Assembly: GCA_016801885.1 (NCBI GenBank)
Contig: CM028883.1
Location: 27,970,486-28,034,485 of the forward strand
Length of the DNA: 64,000 nucleotides
Direction of reading: 5' to 3'
Source: Toxotes chatareus
Lineage: Eukaryota; Chordata; Actinopteri; Toxotidae
Below, piece after piece: positions 56,691-64,000 of the stretch (position 1 is the first letter of the stretch; each line of letters opens with the position of its first letter). The position numbers were made by a program, and so were the translations under genes. A model generated the notes under the pieces. The model was not told the DNA's origin, searched no databases, and saw only the letters and a program-made list of their open reading frames with translations.

Positions 56691-59614
56691 GGTCAAAAGA
56701 AAGAAAATCAAGATATATGTGTCTTTTCTGTCACTTTTCCTGTCTCAGGCCTGTTTCTGTTGGCTTTCTGTCCCCTGTCATACTCCACCCGCCCACCAGA
56801 TGTCCCCAGACTGTCCTCCTGCTCCCACATCCACCTGTTCACCTGCTTCCGATTCTCATTCACTAGAACATCCGCGCACTACCCACACACCTGTTTCTCA
56901 TTTCCCTCATTTCTCCCCTGTATTTATAGCAGCCCTTTATCCACCATCAGGAGCCAGATTGTTTGCTAATGTCTCAGCGTGTTTCTCCAGCTGCTACTTT
57001 GTGTTTTAATGTTTTAAGCACTTTATACAATCCTTTTTAGATTGCATTAAAATCTCTAAACAGGGATATGTTTGAGGCTGTGAAGTAGTTAGTGTTCAGT
57101 TAGTGAACAACGGTATCCATGGTGGGGAGAAAGTACCAAGTTTACTTATAATTGTTATTATAATTATGACTCTCTCTTCTATTGACTGCTTTGAAAAAAA
57201 CACCTTTTTGACAAGCAACAACAAACCACCAAAACTGTGTGTTGGAATTACATTCAACACTAATATAATAACTATATCATGATATCTTGCAGTATCATCT
57301 CTGAAAAATAATCGCACACCACAGTACTGCATTATTTACCTATTGTGATACTTCTGAATTCATTCAGCCTTGACAACAATCATTCTGAACTGAATTCAGT
57401 AAAATATATCACACTGCTCTAATTAGGATTAAAATCTCACCAAGCAACTTTAACGGCTCTTCTATTTGACTCTCAAGGTGATGAACACGGTTCAGTCCAT
57501 TGTCAGTAAGCACTGAGGTTCTACACTCATCCACTGTTGTATTCAGTGCTTTTGACAGACTTGCAGTTGTAAAGTTAAATGTGTCACTGAAGAAAACCTC
57601 ACACCAGTTCCACTCTGCTCAAAAGCACTTAAGTAACACAGATAGGTGAAATGTTACTGCTTCACAGGGTCATAGAGCAGACGCCATTATATCAGTGGAA
57701 TAGAGAAAATGACTAGAAAATAGTTGGTGGTTCTGTTAGCTGACGTAAAGCCAGCAGTCAAGAGTGAGATGAGGACTCACTTTGACCGATGAGAATAAAA
57801 GACAGACAGCATGATACTAAGATATATATATACTGAGAAAAGAAATCAATGGGCAAGTGCTGTGAACAGGCTATGAAAGAGACATGCAGACGTACCAGCT
57901 GCGCTGTAGCTGGAAAGAAAGCTCACCCTTCATGTAGTGATTCTTGGAAGACTGCAGAGACAGACAATCTGTGCTGACTGCTGCTGTGACTTCAGTGAGA
58001 GGACTGAAAAGGATCTAAATAGACCTTTAAGTTATTTTATCTCCCCAGGACTGAATGTGCTCCATATCTACACTCATATTACCCTCGTGCTGTGGTAAAC
58101 TGAGACCAAAGAGCAGCTTTTTGAGTCAGCACTCTAAAACTATTCCCAGAAAATGCTTTGGCTTGACAATGATTAATCCAGGTTTATGTAGTCATTCTAG
58201 CAGAAAATGTGAAATGTGACTCATTTTTGTTTAGCAAAGGATATCTGATTCTTATTCAGCTTTCCTTTCCGTTCTGCCACTTTATGTTGTTAACTTGAAC
58301 ATCCTTACAGAAAATGTTTTGTTTTTTTAATCTGGTATCAAAGTCCACTACTGTCCTTAATCCTTAATTTGGTGCTCATCAAATCTGAACATGTAATTTA
58401 CACTTTTACATGACATTACAACCATTCAGCAGTGGTTCATCCCTGTAAAGAAGAAATCAACTTCTGCTATATCAAACTGATGGCTGCAAAATGTGAACGC
58501 ACTATAGGAGAAAAGCAGGTCTGAGATCAGTGCTCTTTACTCTTATTGTTCATAAAATGTAATTCAACACTTGACGCTTCCAACGATCACAAGCAGCTTA
58601 AGCTAGCTAGCCAAACAGTCAGTAAGACAGACCCTTCCTTTGTGACATTTAGGTATAATGTCTAGGAGGGAAGCCAAATCCTGGAGGTCATGATGATGAG
58701 GAAGAGACTACTAACATTCACGGCTCCCACGAGTCAAACACATTAGCGAAGCCTCAGATGGATAGAGCACAGGCAGCAAACAGCCAACTTGCATTTTGTA
58801 GCTTTGAATATGTCATCTCAGGATAACCACTGGAGCAAGAACAGCAGCCAGACTGAACAACTTTTCTAGAGAAAATCCTGCAGTCCAGAGGCGACAGAAT
58901 GGGGCATTTAGAAGACAAATAAGTTAAGAGTAAAGAGGGTTATGTGTTTAAATTTACATCTCAGAGAAGTTCGGAATATTCCTCCAACCTTATCCTGGTT
59001 TCTCATCCTCACCAGGTTATTGCACACAGGATACAATGTTTGCATCCACTTTCTACTTCACATTCAGCTTAAAGCTTAACTACTGCATGTTTCACTATAA
59101 TGACTATTACAGGGACATTGGCATTCGAGTAAAAATAGCAAAAGCGCCAGTGAGTTTTTGCCTGAAGCTGCCTTTCACTCACCGTCAATAACGGGTAATT
59201 CACAGGTGGTAGACTGTATTTGCATCTTCTCCCTATTCCAAGCACCCTGGTAAGAAAAGCCATGTTTTTTTTCTTTGGCAAATGTAAGTTCTCCTTCATC
59301 CAACAACTGTTGTGTTGAAGGCCTCCTATAGTGTTGGTAAAAATGTGTTTTTCAGATTGGACTCCCTCTCTTCAAAAGAGAGCAAGTAAAAGAGAGGATC
59401 TGTATCTTACAAATGAGATTTATGAATACAAAATGTATTCTACAGTAAAAGTATTTAGTAGGTACTTGAGAATTAGTGCTTGAGAAGTATTTCTTAGCTG
59501 AATCCTAAAAGATAAGCCACAGCAGTTTCATTAGAGACAGATCAGGCAAACAATTCAAATTTTATCATCACAAAAATCATGTTCCAGTGACTTGTGATAC
59601 TGAGTTAGCATATA
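56691..59614. other. Intergenic, no gene recognised
   Basis: Nothing assignable on either strand in this 2.9 kb. A segment near 58790-58850 (TTGTAGCTTTGAATATGTCAT) recurs in diverged form near 62540-62600, so a short dispersed repeat is present. Confidence 0.4.
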
Positions 59615-59800
59615 AATTTGTGCAGAGCTGCGATGATTAGTCTCTTACTCGATTATATAATCAATGAACTGTTTAATTTTTGAAGAAGGCAGCAATAATC
59701 TCATAATGACAGTAAACAGAGTATCTAAATTTATGTAAATTTATGAGACCATTTTTCACTATTTTATGACATTTTGTAGACAAACAAATAATCAGTTCAA
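59615..59800 (+). repeat. Dispersed teleost repeat, copy 3
   Basis: Contains GATGATTAGTCTCTTACTCG, TATAATCAATGAACTG, ACCATTTTTCACTATTTTAT, GACATTTTGTAGACAAACAA and ATAATCAG, the order typical of a common fish dispersed repeat. Related to copies at 25125 and 52128. Confidence 0.5.
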
Positions 59801-60539
59801 ATAAGACAGAAAGCAGTAAAACTGAAGCTCAAGAGCTCTCAAACATCAGGATATTTATTCATTTGCATGCATGTAAAGTCCAGTATTAAGCTGCTGTGAA
59901 CTGTGATCTAGGTAGACCAGGAGCTCTACACCTCTACACCCCAGTGCTCACATACAGTATAACTGTGAGTAAAACTGCAGGTCTTTTATCAACCTTACAG
60001 TGCTGCTGAGGACACAACTATAATCCTCAACAGTTCCATCACACCAAAAGAAAAACTAATGAATGACAAGAGTTTGTTTGGGTGATTGTCATTTTTTCTT
60101 TGGTCAGAGAACCAAGACTATAAATTCTGATCAAGTGAGGGAGGAACTTTATTTTGTACAAGCTGGATAAAGAAGCCTTTAAAGGATTATGGACATGTTT
60201 TTGAACAGGTAATAGAGACTGTTTAATGACCTGCCACAGTTCAGCTTCTATATTTGCCAAATTTCATGGCAATCCACTGAGTAGATGTTGAGATATTTTA
60301 TTCTTTTATGAAGTAAAAACTGCTGGTGACTCTATTGTACATGAAAAGTCAAAGGATCACTAAAGTTATTAGGATCTGGCCTCTGGAACCAACACATTTA
60401 GCAGCTTATCCTGCTGATGTGGAGATATTTCTCCACAGTGGCAGACTGACTAACTGTGGACTCAATGTTCAATGCATCTGTCAGAAATATTTGGATCTGA
60501 AGTTATCTGAATCTGAAAAACAAACCACCAAGCAGCATA
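59801..60539. other. Intergenic, repeat-like, no gene
   Basis: The stretch near 60245-60300 (AAATTTCATGGCAATCCACT, GTTGAGATATTTTATTC) resembles another dispersed fish repeat. No gene recognised. Confidence 0.4.
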
Positions 60540-60547
60540 GCTGACAT

Positions 60548-61428
60548 TAGGGGTGTGCGATATGACGATATTAGATCGTGAAGACGATATTGATGTTGAC
60601 GATCTGCCAGAGGAGAGAGATCGTATTATCGTCTATAGTGCACATTCTATTAATTGCAGCTCTATGCTTGCGCACAGAAGAACGAGAAGCCAACCAATCA
60701 TGGCCCGGCTCTGTTTTGCCGGCTGCGGCTCAAGCTCTCGCTCCTGCTGCTCCTCGTCCGACTCCATTCTGACCGACTGATCAGGCGAATAGCTCGTTTA
60801 TTTCCGTTTGTTTTCGTGGAGCTGGGGCTTCTGGGAAACGCATCGGGTTGCCTTCGTTCATTTAGAGAATAAATATAAAGTCGTGAAACAGAGAAGTATC
60901 GTCACGTAATCCATTGATTTCAACAATGTAACTGTATTCTGAATAATATCTATTTAAACTGTAACTGTAATGGAATACAGTTACTCATGATTTGTATTCT
61001 GAATACGTAACACCGTTACATGTATTCCGTTACTCCCCAACACAGCGTATGGAACTGGTTTGGGTTTTCTTCAAACAACAAAGTGCAACAACGAACCTCT
61101 TTAACCACCTGAAGAGGCAGCATCCGAAACAGTTTGGTGAGAGCCAAGCAGCGAGGCCGACCATGCATCAGCCAGTGGTAACAGCTAAAGACATTATACA
61201 GAAACAACCAGCTATAACACAAGCCTTTGATAAAAGCACGCCATATGAGAGAAGTAGCAAACGGTGGAAAGAGGTGACTTTTTTTGCCTTTATAACTAAG
61301 TTTTTACAAAGAAAATAGTTTGGTTCTAAATTAACTTAACTGTAAAAATGAACTGTGATAAAATCGTGATCGTGATTTTACCATTAAAAAATCGTGATGT
61401 GATATTTTTGCCATATCGCCTACCCCTA
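60548..61428 (+). mobile_element. hAT transposon derivative, 881 bp, perfect 8-bp target duplication
   Basis: The ends are TAGGGGTGTGCGATATGACG and, on the other strand, TAGGGGTAGGCGATATGGCA. The exact duplication GCTGACAT flanks the element (60540-60547 and 61429-61436). The interior keeps part of a hAT transposase: a BED-finger-like tail (TTNLFNHLKRQHPKQFGE, about 61085-61140) and AITQAFDKSTPYERSSKRW. The RNase-H-fold core is missing. A TAAC/GTTAC-rich piece near 60905-61045 looks like a second repeat nested in it. Non-autonomous. Confidence 0.88.
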
Positions 61429-61436
61429 GCTGACAT

Positions 61437-64000
61437 GGAACCAAAAGCTGTTCTTGTGCCTTGAGTTTAAGGGCAAATGTATGTATCACCCATGTGCTAT
61501 AAAAGCACAAAAGACAAATGAAAAAAAGGCAGTGAAATTTGACTGGAATTTCAAAATTCCCTTTGCAGATGTGGTCGCAGATCAGCCGTCAGGGTGATCT
61601 GTCTGAGCAGAACAAAGAATTCTCCTTCCTGCCAGCTCCATATCTCCATATCCATCTGACACTGTGAAGCAGTTGAGAGGTTCAGAGTCATGAAAGGGTG
61701 CTGAGGCTCATATCTTTCAGAGATGGACAGATTGGCCTCTCTGGTCTCACCCCTTATTAGAGCACAAAGAGCTGTTGAGCCAGCTGGGCACACTGACATG
61801 AATCTTCTCTGAGTGAGAAACGTTTGACTGAAAGCTTTACTGTTACAGTCCACCTCAAAGTATGTCATATGAAGCACAGATGGAGTCTGCTCCATTCAAG
61901 TGGTGGATCAATAGAAGCATTGATATGGAGACATGGAGCAGCAGAGAAGCAGACTGCATAGATGTAAGGGTGAGGGACTTCGGGAATTAAAGGCAGATCA
62001 ACTTGACAGTGCTCTTACAGAAGCTGACACACTGTGGTTGCCCATACTGTTTCTTTTTAAGCCTTTACTTTGAGATCATGACTTAGCTATTGTGGTATCT
62101 TAAGATCAATAGCTTTCATCTTGTGATCATGACTTAAAGTTAGAGCATGGAACCTTTATCTAATATATTTTGGCTGAAACATGGTCCTAACCATATCATG
62201 CCATACCATGTGAAGAGGTGCAGTCAGAGGCTTCTGGGACTCAGACTCATTGAACAGCCTGGCAGCACTGCAGAGATATTCCCTTCTAAAGTTTCTGAGC
62301 AAGCCTCGCCCTTCTAACCCCAAAGTCAGGGGTGGGATCTCACAGCTGTCAATCAATACGTGAACACATTTCTGGTCTACTACTCCTCTCGCACCGAAGC
62401 CTCAAGCTTAAGCTGACTCACAGGTTAGAAAGCTTCCAATTCCTGCATTAGCTGAGACAGCGAACACAACAAGGATGTAGGTGAAGGAGCAGGGAGAGGG
62501 AGGGGGGCAAGGAGCACTAGCTCTCTTTCCAGAGCTTGTATATTGTAGCTTTAAATATGTCATCATCTCAAGACAGCCAATGGTGCTAAATATGAAGTTT
62601 CCAAAGCTCACTGTCCTGCTGTAATACATCATTAACCAGTGTCAGCTTGTTCGTGATACATCTGTGTCTGTGTGTTTCCCATTAATTACCTACTGTGGCA
62701 GCCAGCCATAGTCTGATTCGTTCCATCACAGTTTCATAATAGACCGAAAATATTTTCACACTTCTGTTTCCCATACATTGATTTATTAGTGGCGGCCTGC
62801 CACCACATCAACACTGACAATCACATATTGATTTTCTATTGCTTTTACTATTTCAAATGGATAAAACCTGATTTCACTGTAGAGATGTGCAGAGTGTAGT
62901 GATTCACTCAGCTCCTCCTTGACCTACTCTGTCTCTCTGTCTCACGCCTGGTCCTCTAAAAAGTCTTTACTGTCCCTGTTACCTGTGATTCTGGGTACCC
63001 ATAAGAGCAGTGTCCCTGTGCCGTGGGTGTGTGCTCCATGCGTGTGTCGGGACATGGCTCTCAGGTCAATCACAACATGTAATCAACGTGCAAAGGAGCT
63101 GTACATATTGTTCACTTATGAATTTACACAAAGTACTCAGGGAATTTTTTGTTGGATTATGTCAGGATTACATCAGAACAAATGGATTTCATCACTGAGT
63201 CATTCCTCTCAGCCTTGAGAGAAAGAGGCCTCCCAGAAGAGAACAGAGATACATGCAGAGAATCTTCTGAGGGGAAGGATGCAGCTCCACCATTATGACA
63301 ATGAAATACTTCTGTCCTCAGACAACAAGATAATCTGACTGTGATACTGAGACAGTGGGTCTACAAGATAATTTACAACCAACCACAGCTTCTGTACATC
63401 CTGTACACAGTAAACTGCTCTGCACTCTTTGCTGTTATTTACCCTCTATGGTCCTTTTACCAGTTAATTACATATGAAGAACTAGCTGAACACCAGACGA
63501 CTTTTTGTCCCTCCTGTGTTCTCCTTCTTCTTCTTGGACTAAGCTAGCAGCTTCCCCCTGCATCCAGTCATTGTGCTTTACTCACACAGAATCCCATCAC
63601 TAGGAGTCCTCCTAAATGGACCTAAAGGTTCCTAACTAATTTCCTCTGTTAGCTATTCACAAAGCTGCTGAGCGACACTGTTAAGAAGAAACAAAGAGAG
63701 CTCCTGAGCAAAGAGATGGGGTGAGCTTGACCCTATTGCAATAGATTATCCACCAGTCAACTCCGTCACCATGTCCACAGAGACCACTGTGTGTCAGGGT
63801 ATACATTCAACCGACTCAACTGATACTGCTTAAAGACAGCAACGTGGAAGCAAGTTTTAAAGTGAGCAAAGTATACTGCAACCTCCTGTCAGTGATGAAC
63901 CCCCTAACGTCAGAATATAAACACAAATCTGTTGTTGTAGGTGCAGAAGTAACTGGTCATCAAACTAAACTGTTAAATGAACTTCCTCATAAAATAAGAA
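61437..64000. other. Intergenic, no gene recognised
   Basis: No exon chain, domain or RNA gene was recognised to the window end. Open frames are short. Any gene beyond would start outside the window. Confidence 0.4.

Noticed and set aside
61551..61895. 114-codon minus-strand open frame near the window end
   Set aside because: No domain, no clear splice context and no repeat similarity; length alone is not enough to call a gene.

Overview
The window is eukaryotic genomic DNA, most probably from a ray-finned (teleost) fish. It has two multi-exon genes with GT-AG introns. It also has a typical teleost mobile-element set: Tc1-like elements, hAT elements and MITEs, L2-like LINE remnants, a BEL/Pao LTR element and fish-type short dispersed repeats. 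No bacterial genes, CRISPR arrays, rRNA or tRNA genes were seen.

Layout: (1) 1-6620 has no recognisable gene; it holds dispersed repeats and a degenerate tandem array split by a Tc1-like fragment. (2) 6620-11606, minus strand: a complete GH18 chitinase gene of the CHIA/AMCase type, with a TATA box, a non-coding first exon, 11 coding exons (453 codons), a CBM14 chitin-binding domain and a poly(A) signal. Its catalytic motif is altered: two of the three acidic residues of DxDxE are Asn and Ala. (3) 11607-16527 is a spacer with no recognised gene. (4) 16528-44546, minus strand: contactin 2 (cntn2, TAG-1/axonin-1). All 22 coding exons were resolved; they sum to 1041 codons including the stop, encoding a signal peptide, six Ig domains, four FNIII domains and a GPI-anchor signal. 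(5) A 6.9 kb BEL/Pao element (36275-43217) lies antisense in cntn2 intron 2. Its 581 bp LTRs are nearly identical, but its coding region is broken. (6) 44547-64000, upstream of cntn2, has no recognisable gene; it holds L2-like LINE remnants, a Tc1 remnant, a hAT derivative with perfect 8-bp target duplications, microsatellites and several strong inverted repeats.

The two genes are on the same strand but functionally unrelated: a secreted chitin-binding or chitin-degrading protein and a GPI-anchored axonal adhesion molecule. Their proximity resembles human 1q32.1, which carries CNTN2 and the CHIT1/CHI3L1 chitinase-family genes. Exon coordinates were worked out by hand from splice consensus and continuity of reading frame; repeat boundaries without target duplications are approximate.
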